Under the pieces are notes generated by a model, which saw only the letters and a program-made list of their open reading frames with translations, was not told the DNA's origin and did no database searches. From Paludibacteraceae bacterium (GTDB taxonomy: Bacteria > Bacteroidota > Bacteroidia > Bacteroidales > Paludibacteraceae), in the NCBI GenBank assembly GCA_024399545.1, contig JAKSNS010000016.1, forward strand, positions 1 through 52,176: a stretch of 52,176 bases of DNA, written 5' to 3'. Position 1 is the first letter of the stretch. Every line of letters begins with the position of its first letter. Shown one piece after another: positions 24,194-33,295 of this stretch. Made by a program: the position numbers and the translations under genes.

Positions 24194-25280
24194 GATATGC
24201 CGCATCCTGACTGGATTGGTGTTCATATTCTCGGGAACAGTCAAAGCCATCGACCCTTTAGGCACCGAATACAAGATAACGGACTACCTGATGGCTATGA
24301 ACTTAGAAAGCCTGTCGTTCCTTGCGACGGTCGGCGCATTTGCGCTTTTCGGACTTGAGTTCGTGGCGGGCGTGTGTCTCGTGACAAGGATGAATTTCAA
24401 GATAGGTTTATGGCTTTCCTCACTTTTTATGGTTGTCATGACGCCTCTGACTGTGTGGATTGCGCTGACTGACCCAGTGTCGGACTGTGGTTGTTTCGGT
24501 GACGCGCTTGTGCTGACCAATTGGCACACGTTGTACAAGAACATTGTCTTGGATATACTCATAATAATAATGTGGTTGTTCAAGAGCGTCAGCCGTAGTT
24601 GGAAAACGACAATCCTTTCCTGGATTATCTCGTTTGTGGCATTATGTGTTGTGGTAGGGTTCGGTATCGCCACGCTGTTCTCAATCCCTGTCATGGACTT
24701 CCGCCCTTATTATGTGGGTTCTGACATCCGCGAGCAGATGCTTCAGCCAATAGGCACTCATCCAGATAAATACGAGACCACATTCATTTACTCGAAGAAT
24801 GGTGTGGAGAAGGAGTTTGCGCTGATGGATGTCCCTGTGGGTGACAGCACATGGGTGTTCGTTGACCAAAAGACGACGTTGGTCGAGAAAGGTGTTCTCC
24901 CTCCAATCCATGATTTCATCATCGAGACAATGGACGGCGAGGACATCACGGACGAGATACTCGACGACAATGGCAAGACCTATATGGTGGTAATGTGGGA
25001 CCTCAACAAGACTGACACCACCAAAGAGATAATGGACGGTATAGCAAGGCTATACAATAAAGCCCGGAAGGAGGGGGCAAGGTTCATAGGTCTGACGGCA
25101 TCTGACGACATAACACTCACCCGTTTCGTCGAGGAGAATAACATAGGGTATGAAATCTGCTTTATGGACCCTATCCAACTGAAGACTATGGTTAGGGCGA
25201 ATCCTGGTATTTTCGTGGTAGAGAAAGGCAAGGTTGTCGAGAAGTACAATGCACGTAAACTAATGCAAAAAACAAAATAA
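24168..25280 (+). CDS. DoxX-type membrane protein (BT_3928 family)
   Basis: A 370-residue protein. The N-terminal half is a DoxX-like four-helix membrane domain ([20 protein letters not shown] at the start, DCGCFGDAL between helices). A fifth helix near 150-170 leads to a periplasmic thioredoxin-like domain (about 265-365, [37 protein letters not shown]) lacking a CxxC pair. It overlaps DUF1599 and ends 1 bp before tpiA. In Bacteroidales this trio recurs as far as I recall. Function is unproven. Confidence 0.85.
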   Translation: MKAKKIIFEICRILTGLVFIFSGTVKAIDPLGTEYKITDYLMAMNLESLSFLATVGAFALFGLEFVAGVCLVTRMNFKIGLWLSSLFMVVMTPLTVWIALTDPVSDCGCFGDALVLTNWHTLYKNIVLDILIIIMWLFKSVSRSWKTTILSWIISFVALCVVVGFGIATLFSIPVMDFRPYYVGSDIREQMLQPIGTHPDKYETTFIYSKNGVEKEFALMDVPVGDSTWVFVDQKTTLVEKGVLPPIHDFIIETMDGEDITDEILDDNGKTYMVVMWDLNKTDTTKEIMDGIARLYNKARKEGARFIGLTASDDITLTRFVEENNIGYEICFMDPIQLKTMVRANPGIFVVEKGKVVEKYNARKLMQKTK

Positions 25281-25281
25281 T

Positions 25282-26031
25282 ATGAGAAAGAACATTGTGG
25301 CAGGTAACTGGAAAATGAACAAAAACCTGCAAGAAGGCGTGGCTCTGGCTTCAGAGCTCAAGGATAAAGTCCAAAATCCTAACTGTGACGTTATCATCTG
25401 CACACCTTTCATACACCTTGCTTCAGTAGCAGAGTTGCTCAAGGGCAGCAAGGTATATGTAGGTGCCGAGGATTGCTCTGAGCATGACTCAGGCGCATTC
25501 ACAGGCGAGGTAAGTGCCTCCATGGTACGCTCTACAGGTGCCGAATACTGCATCATCGGTCACTCAGAGCGTCGTCAATATCATAAAGAGGGTTACGAAA
25601 TGCTCCGTACTAAAGTTCTCAAAGCCCTTGAGAATGGTCTCAAACCAATATTCTGCGTCGGCGAGGTCAAAGAGGAGCGTGAGCAGGGAATCCAGAACAA
25701 AGTGGTTGAGGCTCAAATCAAAGAGTCTCTCTTCAACCTTACCCCAGAGCAGTTCAGTCAAGTTGTCGTGGCTTACGAGCCAGTATGGGCAATCGGTACA
25801 GGCCTCACCGCTACTCCTGACCAGGCAGAGGAAATCCATGCCTTCATCCGTTCACTCATCGCCGGAAAATACGGCAAGGAGATGGCTGAGAACACCTCTA
25901 TCCTCTACGGTGGTTCATGCAAACCATCAAACGCTAAGGAACTCTTCGCAAAAGCAGACATCGACGGTGGACTGATTGGTGGCGCGGCTCTCAAGGCTGA
26001 CGACTTCTGCGGTATCATCAATGCTTTCTAA
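25282..26031 (+). CDS. tpiA: Triosephosphate isomerase
   Basis: A 249-residue TIM-barrel enzyme that interconverts DHAP and glyceraldehyde-3-phosphate in glycolysis. Catalytic Lys11 (GNWKMN), His94 (IIGHSERR) and Glu166 ([11 protein letters not shown]) are all present, as is the phosphate loop GGSCKPSNA and GGALIGGA-like end ([14 protein letters not shown]). It directly follows the DoxX-type gene; a hairpin at 26052-26073 closes the unit. Confidence 0.97.
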   Translation: MRKNIVAGNWKMNKNLQEGVALASELKDKVQNPNCDVIICTPFIHLASVAELLKGSKVYVGAEDCSEHDSGAFTGEVSASMVRSTGAEYCIIGHSERRQYHKEGYEMLRTKVLKALENGLKPIFCVGEVKEEREQGIQNKVVEAQIKESLFNLTPEQFSQVVVAYEPVWAIGTGLTATPDQAEEIHAFIRSLIAGKYGKEMAENTSILYGGSCKPSNAKELFAKADIDGGLIGGAALKADDFCGIINAF

Positions 26032-26051
26032 GTAAATAAAACCTTTATATT

Positions 26052-26079
26052 CCCCCTTCAGAAATGGAGGGGGTTTATT
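26052..26079 (+). terminator. GAAA-loop hairpin between tpiA and uvrB
   Basis: CCCCCTTCA (26052-26060) pairs with TGGAGGGGG (26065-26073) around a GAAA tetraloop, followed by TTTATT. It looks like an intrinsic terminator for tpiA, but it touches the uvrB ATG (26080) and holds the only GGAGG-like sequence there, so it may also control uvrB translation. Confidence 0.75.
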
Positions 26080-28131
26080 ATGAACCTGTTTGAACTCACA
26101 TCGCAATACAAACCTACGGGCGACCAACCTCAAGCCATAGACCAATTGACGCAAGGTTTGAGGGATGGCGAGGCTTTCCAGACCTTGTTGGGCGTGACGG
26201 GTTCAGGCAAAACGTTCACTATGGCAAATGTCATTGCCAAGGCGGGCAAACCAACTTTGGTCATTTCGCACAACAAGACACTTGCCGCACAGTTGTACAA
26301 CGAGTTCAAACAGTTCTTCCCCAAGAACCAGGTTGAATATTTCGTCTCTTACTACGACTATTACCAGCCGGAGGCTTATATCCCTTCGACTGACACATAT
26401 ATTGAAAAAGACCTTGCCATTAACGAGGAGATTGACAAACTGCGTCTTTCGGCTATTGCCGCTTTGTTGTCTGGAAGAAAAGATGTCATCGTTGTCTCCT
26501 CTGTCTCATGTATATATGGCTTGGGAAGCCCTGTCAATTTCACAGAGAATTGCATACACCTGGAACGTGGCAAGGACTATTCCCGCAAACGGCTCCTCAG
26601 CCAGTTGGTCAATGCGCAGTATGTGAGAAACGAGATGGACCTTGTGCGAGGCAATTTCCGTGTTCAGGGCGACACCATCGACATCGCCATTCCTTACGCC
26701 GATTATATTCTCCGTATTGTCTTCTGGGACAACGAGATTGACGAGATTGTCACCCTTGGTCTCACTGACTTCCACGTCATGGACCATTACGACAGTTACG
26801 ACCTCTTCCCTGCCACCATCTTCACCACAACTCCCGAAAGCGTCGGACGTGCCGTTGACCAGATTTCCATTGACCTTGGCATTGAGTCAAAAGAGATGTT
26901 CGATATGGGTAAGGAGTTTGAGGGACGGCGTCTCATCGAGCGTGTCAACTACGACCTTGAGATGATGAAGGAAGTCGGTTACTGCTCTGGTATCGAGAAC
27001 TACAGCCGTTACTTTGACGGCAGGCCCCCTGGCACTCATCCCTACTGCCTTCTCGACTATTTTCCCAAGGATTTCCTTATGATTGTTGACGAAAGCCATG
27101 TCACAATCCCTCAGTTCAACGGAATGTATTCAGGCGACAGGTCACGCAAGGTTAACCTTGTAAACTATGGTTTTCGCCTCAAGGCTGCCCTCGACAACCG
27201 TCCGTTGAAGTTCGCAGAGTTCGAGGAGAAGATGCACCAGGTGATTTTCGTTTCAGCCACTCCTGCCGACTATGAGTTGGAAAAATCCGGTGGTGTTTTT
27301 GTCGAACAGATTATCCGTCCTACTGGTCTGCTTGACCCTGAGATTGAGGTACGTCCCTCGCAAAACCAGATTGATGACCTCATGGAGGAGATTGAGCTTC
27401 GCTGCGAGTCAGGTGAACGAACGTTGGTGACTACACTGACCAAGCGTATGGCGGAGGAATTGGACGAGTACCTGAGTAAAAACGGTGTCAGATGTCGTTA
27501 CATACATTCGGACATTGACACAATAGAGAGAATAGAGATTTTGGATGACCTGCGTGCCGGCAGTTTCGATGTCCTGATAGGTGTCAACCTGCTCCGTGAA
27601 GGCCTTGACCTCCCGCAGGTGTCGCTGGTTGCAATCCTCGACGCTGACAAGGAGGGCTTCCTACGTAATCATAAATCCCTGACTCAGACCGTAGGACGTG
27701 CCGCACGAAACGTCCATGGCAAAGCCATAATGTATGCCGACAAAATCACTAAGTCCATGCAGCAGACCATCGACGAGACAGCCCGGCGTCGCAGCATACA
27801 ACTGAAATACAATGAGGAAAACCATATAATACCACATAATGCCATCAGCAGCAACACCTCTGCCCTCACACGTGGATATGCCGAAGTCAATACACCTGTC
27901 TCTATGGCGAGTGAGCCTGTGGCGGATGCCTATATCGAAAAAGAACGCGAACAGATAAGCATAGCGGCTGACCCTGTAATCCGCAATATGAGCGATGAGC
28001 AGCTGCGCAAGGCTTACGAAGTCGCCAAGCGCAAGATGAACGATGCCGCACGCAAACTTGATTTCCTTGATGCCGCACACTACCGTGACGAAATGCTGGC
28101 ATTAGAAAAACTAATAAATGAACATGCTTAA
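26080..28131 (+). CDS. uvrB: Excinuclease ABC subunit B
   Basis: A 683-residue helicase-like damage-verification subunit of UvrABC nucleotide excision repair. Features: MNLFELTSQYKPTGDQPQAI start, Walker A GVTGSGKTFT (near 41-50), the beta-hairpin region YFVSYYDYYQPEAYIP, DESHV, the motif VI region QTVGRAARN, and a C-terminal UVR domain (near 640-680). The length is normal. The start is fixed by family N-terminus even though a hairpin abuts it. It overlaps the polyprenyl synthetase gene by 14 bp. Confidence 0.97.
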   Translation: MNLFELTSQYKPTGDQPQAIDQLTQGLRDGEAFQTLLGVTGSGKTFTMANVIAKAGKPTLVISHNKTLAAQLYNEFKQFFPKNQVEYFVSYYDYYQPEAYIPSTDTYIEKDLAINEEIDKLRLSAIAALLSGRKDVIVVSSVSCIYGLGSPVNFTENCIHLERGKDYSRKRLLSQLVNAQYVRNEMDLVRGNFRVQGDTIDIAIPYADYILRIVFWDNEIDEIVTLGLTDFHVMDHYDSYDLFPATIFTTTPESVGRAVDQISIDLGIESKEMFDMGKEFEGRRLIERVNYDLEMMKEVGYCSGIENYSRYFDGRPPGTHPYCLLDYFPKDFLMIVDESHVTIPQFNGMYSGDRSRKVNLVNYGFRLKAALDNRPLKFAEFEEKMHQVIFVSATPADYELEKSGGVFVEQIIRPTGLLDPEIEVRPSQNQIDDLMEEIELRCESGERTLVTTLTKRMAEELDEYLSKNGVRCRYIHSDIDTIERIEILDDLRAGSFDVLIGVNLLREGLDLPQVSLVAILDADKEGFLRNHKSLTQTVGRAARNVHGKAIMYADKITKSMQQTIDETARRRSIQLKYNEENHIIPHNAISSNTSALTRGYAEVNTPVSMASEPVADAYIEKEREQISIAADPVIRNMSDEQLRKAYEVAKRKMNDAARKLDFLDAAHYRDEMLALEKLINEHA

Positions 28132-29092
28132 CCAGATAAAAATGCCGATAGCCTGCGAGTTCGAGGCTTTCACCAAAACATTCGACACCGCTTTCTCCTC
28201 TTCGCACGACATATTGCTGCGTAGTGTCATGGACCATGTCCACTGTCAGGTCGGCAAACAGATAAGACCTATCTTCACCCTCCTTGCCGCAAAACTATGC
28301 GGTGAAATCAACGAAAACACTCTCCGTGTGGCGGCTGCATACGAAACGCTGCACACTGCCTCCCTTATTCATGACGACGTGGTGGACAACACAATGCAGC
28401 GTCGTGGACAACCATCGGCAAACGCCCTTTTCGACAACAAGGTGTCAATCCTCGCCGGCGATTACCTGCTTTCCAAGGCTATTGCTTTCATCTCTGACAC
28501 ACGCAATCCCGAACTTTTCGCCAAGCTCTGCTCACTCGGTCAGACCCTTGCCGAAGGCGAACTCCTGCAACTCCAACATGCTTACTCAATACCAACCGAG
28601 GACGAGTATATCTCAATCATAAAACGCAAGACCGCCATACTTTTCACCATATCGGCAGAGTCTGCCATTAAGACAGTAGGAGCCACCGTAAGCCAGATTA
28701 AGGCACTGCACCAGTTCTCTGAAGCTATGGGGATATGTTTCCAAATCAAGGACGATATTTTCGACTACACACCTAACGCCCAGATTGGCAAACCCACCCT
28801 CAACGACATACGTGAGGGCAAAATCACACTCCCTCTCCTTCACGCACTCCGTCAGATACCTACCACTGAGTCCAACCAAATACTCGAAAAGGCGAAACGC
28901 AACGAGTTCACAGATGAGTATTTCTATGGGATAGGGTCGCTTGTGGCTAAGTATCATGGTATTGAATATGCCGAATGCGTCATAGACAGATACATAACCA
29001 TTGCCAAAGAGACACTCGATATTTTCAAAGAGTCGCCCGTCAAAGACGCAATGCTAAAACTGTTGAGCTTCACAATTACACGAAACAAATAA
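28118..29092 (+). CDS. Polyprenyl (octaprenyl-type) diphosphate synthase
   Basis: A 324-residue trans-prenyltransferase that condenses isopentenyl diphosphate with allylic diphosphates to give a long isoprenoid, probably the menaquinone side chain. The first Asp-rich motif is HDDVVDN (near 79-85, with QRRGQP after it), the second is IKDDIFDYT (near 212). GKQIRP near the start binds IPP. Chain length cannot be read with confidence. It overlaps uvrB by 14 bp, so it is probably co-translated. Confidence 0.92.
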   Translation: MNMLNQIKMPIACEFEAFTKTFDTAFSSSHDILLRSVMDHVHCQVGKQIRPIFTLLAAKLCGEINENTLRVAAAYETLHTASLIHDDVVDNTMQRRGQPSANALFDNKVSILAGDYLLSKAIAFISDTRNPELFAKLCSLGQTLAEGELLQLQHAYSIPTEDEYISIIKRKTAILFTISAESAIKTVGATVSQIKALHQFSEAMGICFQIKDDIFDYTPNAQIGKPTLNDIREGKITLPLLHALRQIPTTESNQILEKAKRNEFTDEYFYGIGSLVAKYHGIEYAECVIDRYITIAKETLDIFKESPVKDAMLKLLSFTITRNK

Positions 29093-29187
29093 AAAATGGA
29101 CTTGCGTTTTTCCGTGTCCCAACAAACTGCGAATAAATTTTACAAATAAAAAACATAAAAAATAGACGGTATTTGAAAAAAAATCCG

Positions 29188-29195
29188 TAACTTTG
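29188..29195 (+). promoter_or_regulatory. Putative -7 box of M23 peptidase gene
   Basis: TAACTTTG fits TAnnTTTG, 49 bp before the ATG at 29245. A TTTG at 29172-29175 is too near (12 bp) to be a standard -33 box. Confidence 0.45.
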
Positions 29196-29244
29196 CAGTC
29201 TAATATCGGCTCTTCGTTTGAGCCTCACCATAAAAAAAGAGACA

Positions 29245-30138
29245 ATGACTATAAGACATAGACTTATAATCCTGATAACCACACTATTGCTGCCACTCAT
29301 AATCAATGCGCAATACAAAATCCCAGAATACTCACCAACCATAGAAGACCTATCCGACTCTTTGGAATTTTTCATGCCAATCGAAGGAAGACTGGTTTAC
29401 AACGACTCTTTGGCACGTATTTACCCAGCTTACGAACTATACCATTATTCCTGGACACCCCTCCGTGTCAACCCATATCATGTCAGCATTGACTCAATGC
29501 CTGACTCCGTCTATATAGACTGCCGTGACTTCGTTTACCCTGTCAAGAGCAACCTCGTAACATCCGATTACGGTTGGCGATGGTCAAGGTACCACCATGG
29601 TACGGATATAGGATTGAACGTTGGAGACACAATACGTGCGATGTTCGCGGGTAGGGTGCGAGTCGTTGATTTCGAGCGTCGTGGCTATGGACATTATGTC
29701 GTAATTCGTTATAACAACGGACTTGAGACAGTTATGGCGCACATGTCGCGTGTCCTTGTCAATATTGACCAAGATGTGAAAGCTGGGCAGATAATTGGCC
29801 TTGGTGGAAATACTGGGCATTCAACAGGACCTCACCTCCATCTTGAACTTCGTTTCCTCGGAAACTCATTCAATCCTATCAAAATGATTGATTTCGAGAA
29901 AAAAAGTTGCCTCTCCGACAAAGACGGTTTCTACATCATAACAAAAAGCAACACATACAAACATAAAGAGGAGCTGAAAAACATCAACACTCAGGCATCT
30001 TACCATAGGGTACGTGCCGGCGAGACTCTCTCTCATATCGCAAGGCGGTATCATACCACTGTGCGCAAACTCTGCCAACTCAACCATATAAAAGAGTCCA
30101 AGTTGCTCCAAATAGGACAGAAAATCCGTTATAGATAA
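29245..30138 (+). CDS. M23 metallopeptidase with C-terminal LysM
   Basis: Start ATG 29245 (MTIRHRLIILITTLLLPLII) is preferred to an in-frame TTG upstream, because it begins a clean signal peptide ending near NAQ. The 297-residue exported protein has an M23 (lysostaphin-type) domain with zinc ligands in HHGTDIGLNVGD and GPHLHLELRF. A LysM domain follows at the C-terminus (HRVRAGETLSHIARRYHTTV to LLQIGQKIRYR). It is expected to cut or bind peptidoglycan during wall growth or division. It lies 14 bp before lpdA. Confidence 0.92.
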   Translation: MTIRHRLIILITTLLLPLIINAQYKIPEYSPTIEDLSDSLEFFMPIEGRLVYNDSLARIYPAYELYHYSWTPLRVNPYHVSIDSMPDSVYIDCRDFVYPVKSNLVTSDYGWRWSRYHHGTDIGLNVGDTIRAMFAGRVRVVDFERRGYGHYVVIRYNNGLETVMAHMSRVLVNIDQDVKAGQIIGLGGNTGHSTGPHLHLELRFLGNSFNPIKMIDFEKKSCLSDKDGFYIITKSNTYKHKEELKNINTQASYHRVRAGETLSHIARRYHTTVRKLCQLNHIKESKLLQIGQKIRYR

Positions 30139-30152
30139 TAAAAACACAAGAT

Positions 30153-31490
30153 ATGTATAATTTAGCAATTATCGGTGGTGGTCCTGCAGGTTACAATGCA
30201 GCCGCCCAAGCTGCCAAAGGTGGCATGAATGTAGTGTTGTTCGAGAAGAAAGCCCTCGGAGGCACTTGCCTCAACGTGGGTTGTATCCCTACGAAGACAC
30301 TGCTCTACTCTTCCAAAATGTATAAACATGCCGAGGAAGGTGCGAAATACGGAGTAAAGGCTGAAAATGTCACTTTCGAGTATGACAAAATCGTGGCTCG
30401 CAAAAACAAAATCATCCGCAAACTCGTGGCAGGTATCAAGAGCAAGATGACCAACAACAACGTAACCGTCGTTACTGGCGAGGCGTCTGTCCTTAGCAAC
30501 GATGGCAAGGTTGTCCGCATAGCGTGCGCTGACCAGCAGTATGAAGCAGAGCGTCTCCTCATCTGCACAGGGTCTGTAGTCGCCATTCCCCCTATCCCTG
30601 GCGTTGACACAGCAGAATACTGGACATCTACCGAGGCTCTTGAGACTAAGGAAGTTCCTGAGTCCCTCGTTGTTATCGGTGGTGGCGTAATCGGTATTGA
30701 GTTCGCCGGGCTCTTCAATACATTTGGCACAAAAGTCACCGTCGTCGAGATGGCTCCTGAGATTCTCCCTGGCATTGACACTGAGATTTCGGCAATGCTC
30801 CGTGAGGATCTTACCAAAAAGGGTGTGGAGTTCCACCTTTCATCAAAGGTTCTCCATGTCGCAACTGGATGCGTCACCTATTCTGACGCAGATGGCGAGC
30901 ATAAGGCTGAGGCTACAAACGTACTTCTCTGCGTTGGCCGTAAACCGTCGCTTGACGGTGTTCGCGAGATGGGTCTTGAGCCTAACCGCAATGGCATAAA
31001 GACTGATGAACACATGCGTACCTCTGCCCCTAACGTTTGGGCGGCAGGCGACATCAATGCGACTTCCCTCCTTGCCCACACGGCAGAGCGCGAGGCACAA
31101 GTTGCCGTTCACGACATGCTCGGGATTGAGGACAAAATGCAGTACAATGCCATTCCTGGCGTCATCTACACAAATCCAGAGGTTGCTGGTGCAGGTATGA
31201 GCGAGGCAGCCGCACAAGCAGCAGGCATAGAATACAAGGTTCGTCGTCTTCCTATGACCTTCTCTGGTCGTTTCGTCGCTGAGAACGAAGGTGGCAATGG
31301 CGTTTGCAAAATCATTACTGATGCTCAAGACAAAGTCATCGGCGTTCATGCCATCGGCAACCCATGCTCCGAGTTCATCTGTGCCGCCTGCGTAGCCATC
31401 GAGGCTGGTATGACCGCAGAGCAACTCCACCGTGTGGTCTTCCCTCACCCAACAGTTGCCGAAATCATCAAAGAGACTTCCGCAGAATAA
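30153..31490 (+). CDS. lpdA: Dihydrolipoyl dehydrogenase
   Basis: A 445-residue flavoprotein disulfide reductase, the E3 component of 2-oxoacid dehydrogenase or glycine-cleavage complexes. The FAD-binding GGGPAGYNAAAQAA, redox-active disulfide GGTCLNVGCIPTKT (Cys pair near 41/46), NAD-binding VVIGGGVIGIEFA, AAGDINA and catalytic HPTVAE near the C-terminus are all present. No E1/E2 genes are adjacent, so its partner complex is elsewhere. A strong terminator follows. Confidence 0.95.
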   Translation: MYNLAIIGGGPAGYNAAAQAAKGGMNVVLFEKKALGGTCLNVGCIPTKTLLYSSKMYKHAEEGAKYGVKAENVTFEYDKIVARKNKIIRKLVAGIKSKMTNNNVTVVTGEASVLSNDGKVVRIACADQQYEAERLLICTGSVVAIPPIPGVDTAEYWTSTEALETKEVPESLVVIGGGVIGIEFAGLFNTFGTKVTVVEMAPEILPGIDTEISAMLREDLTKKGVEFHLSSKVLHVATGCVTYSDADGEHKAEATNVLLCVGRKPSLDGVREMGLEPNRNGIKTDEHMRTSAPNVWAAGDINATSLLAHTAEREAQVAVHDMLGIEDKMQYNAIPGVIYTNPEVAGAGMSEAAAQAAGIEYKVRRLPMTFSGRFVAENEGGNGVCKIITDAQDKVIGVHAIGNPCSEFICAACVAIEAGMTAEQLHRVVFPHPTVAEIIKETSAE

Positions 31491-31519
31491 GTCCACAACT
31501 AAACGTAATACGACAAAAT

Positions 31520-31549
31520 AGGGTGTGCCAAGCAATTTGACACACCCTT
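31520..31549 (+). terminator. Intrinsic terminator after lpdA
   Basis: AGGGTGTG (31520-31527) pairs with CACACCCT (31541-31548), with further pairing (CCAA / TTGA) toward the loop, then TTATTATTT. It starts about 30 bp past the lpdA stop. Confidence 0.75.
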
Positions 31550-31664
31550 ATTATTTCGGCTCTATAACGTTTCGTTTGGTAACTTTGGAAGTGTGACAAT
31601 GTTTTCACCCACTTAATTCGTTATAGGGCCATTAATTAACATTTAAGGCTACATATACCCCCAG

Positions 31665-31944
31665 GTTTTTAGGTGAAATTATTGAAATTATTGAAATCGG
31701 GATGATTTTATGGTACGGTAGGGCTTGCTCTTTTCTTGCTCTTTTGCCTTGTGACGGTGGATGGGAAGTCGGATGGTTGTTTTTCAGTGGGAATGGGATA
31801 ATATTTTAACATTTCAGCCCACTTGGGGAGGGTCTTTAGAAGGGGCAGTCGTTCAATGCGTTTTTTGCCTGCGGTTTTTGGTTTTATTTCGCTTGCGGAA
31901 ACATTTTGACGATTTCAATAATTTCAATAATTTCACCTAAAAAC
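31665..31944. repeat. Inverted-repeat element B
   Basis: Perfect 35-bp inverted repeat arms (31665-31699 and 31910-31944) built from TGAAATTATT units and starting GTTTTTAGG. The 210-bp interior is G-rich and C-poor on the plus strand (31741-31800: 23 G, 6 C), the opposite orientation to elements A and C. No ORF is seen inside. Confidence 0.85.
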
Positions 31945-31996
31945 TTGCACCCCCCCTCTCAAAAAAAAGAGATAGTATATTATTATGTCAGGGTTA

Positions 31997-32110
31997 AATA
32001 ATAAATTGGTACGATTTGAAACGCTTATATTGTTGGGAGATGCGGCATGCCACGTCTCTACGGGATGTTGCATCGTGAAAATAAAATAAGATTGTACCAA
32101 GTTATTATTT
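31997..32110. repeat. REP/MITE-like hairpin element, copy 2
   Basis: A 114-bp element with the best-preserved ends: AATAATAAATTGGTACG and GTACCAAGTTATTATT (inverted, sharing TTGGTAC and AATAATAA). The centre is a hairpin (GGGAGATGCGGCATGCCA, then CGTCTCTAC, 32035-32061) followed by GGGATGTTGCATCGTGA. It is near-identical in the flanks of the hairpin to 6841-6948, with changes inside the stem. Confidence 0.82.
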
Positions 32111-32247
32111 CATTATAACTAAACACACGAAACGTTATAGAGCCATGTATGCTCTCCGCTATAGTCGTGCTTGCCATCATCGTACTACCTTCTGGTGTCA
32201 TCACCTCCGCCTACATGGACTAAGTGTGCAAAAAATGCGACAAATAA

Positions 32248-33291
32248 TCATCTCCCCAATTTCCTATATAATTGTAAGTACCTTTCCGCATTCTTCCTCC
32301 ATGTCAGCGACTTTCCGTATTCAAATGCGTTTTCCAGTTCCTCATCACTGCATTCCGCCATTGCTTCTATGATGATTTTTGCCGACTGGTCAGCATCGAA
32401 ATCATCAGGCAAGAACCTTGCGTGTCCGTTGCACACTTCCGATAGGCTCGTCGCTCTTGAAGACACCACAGGCCTACGGAACAGCATAGCCTCGACCACT
32501 GGCAACCCGAAACCCTCCAGCAGCGATGGGAATACGAACGCACTGCAATGCCTGTACATCCAGCATTTCTCGCCAGGGGATAGGATTCCCATGACGTGAG
32601 CGTTGCTTATCCTTTCGTTTTCAATCCTTTTCTTTATCATCGATGCGTATTGGGTGCTGTCCTTCCCTGCCATATAAAGGTGGTACTCAGGCATTCGTTT
32701 TATTATGTCTAACAGCACATGGAAGTTTTTCTTCTCCTTCATCTCCCCTATGGTGAACAGGAACGGCTCTTTAACTCCCTCGGGTCTCTTCTCTTCCAAC
32801 AGGTCTATTCTCTCTATGCCGTTGTAAATAACCTCTATAGGTTTGCTTGGTGTTGCGTAATGCATGGTTTCCTGCTCTGCGAAATGCGAAATGGCAGTCA
32901 CTATATCCGCCTTCTCTATCAGCCTTTTCCTATTATCCACATAGCGTTGCACCTGTTTCCCCTTCCTCTCGTGGCAATAATTGAAGTCGTGGATTGTCAT
33001 TATGTAATGGCGTGCGTACGGCTTGAACTTGACCAACTGATGTATCGAGTGCCACACGTCGAAACGCCTCCATCTCATCAGTGACGTGGAGAGCTTGTAT
33101 ATTGGGTTTACCTGGATGTAACGAACCTTATTGCCGAATTTCCCCACAAACGCTTTCGGTACCAGGAGCGTGATATGCTCCCCCACAACTGGTTCGTAGC
33201 AGTCCCTATAGTAGTAACCATAGTTCATTGCCACCTGTCCCAACCCGCAGTTCGGATGTTTCAGTATCGATAAGTCTATGAGTATCTCCAT
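32248..33291 (-). CDS. Family 4 glycosyltransferase
   Basis: Start at 33291 (MEILIDLSILKHPNCGLGQV) is preferred; an ATG at 33309 would add six residues and overlap the upstream gene by 14 bp. The 347-residue product is a GT-B retaining transferase with the GT4 signatures TIGEMKEKKNFHVLLDII (nucleotide-binding region) and FPSLLEGFGLPVVEAM (the E-x7-E type motif). The sugar donor and acceptor cannot be read. It follows another GT4 gene by 4 bp, as part of a cell-surface polysaccharide or LPS set. Confidence 0.88.
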   Translation of the reverse strand: MEILIDLSILKHPNCGLGQVAMNYGYYYRDCYEPVVGEHITLLVPKAFVGKFGNKVRYIQVNPIYKLSTSLMRWRRFDVWHSIHQLVKFKPYARHYIMTIHDFNYCHERKGKQVQRYVDNRKRLIEKADIVTAISHFAEQETMHYATPSKPIEVIYNGIERIDLLEEKRPEGVKEPFLFTIGEMKEKKNFHVLLDIIKRMPEYHLYMAGKDSTQYASMIKKRIENERISNAHVMGILSPGEKCWMYRHCSAFVFPSLLEGFGLPVVEAMLFRRPVVSSRATSLSEVCNGHARFLPDDFDADQSAKIIIEAMAECSDEELENAFEYGKSLTWRKNAERYLQLYRKLGR

Positions 33292-33295
33292 TGTT

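Larger units (their letters stand above)
31558..32144. repeat. Composite region bounded by 18-bp inverted repeat
   Basis: GGCTCTATAACGTTTCGT at 31558-31575 is repeated as its exact reverse complement at 32127-32144. The 587 bp between them contain no gene but hold inverted-repeat element B (31665-31944) and hairpin element copy 2 (31997-32110). It fills the gap between lpdA and the convergent glycosyltransferase genes. The core TATAACGTTTCG also occurs at 51298-51309. Confidence 0.75.

Noticed and set aside
29172-29195. Full -33/-7 promoter for the M23 gene
   Set aside because: TTTG and TAACTTTG are only 12 bp apart, too close for the Bacteroidota consensus; only the -7 box is reported.
30843-31535. 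Minus-strand ORF of 230 codons opposite lpdA
   Set aside because: lpdA motifs are complete on the plus strand; the antisense frame has no protein-family feature.
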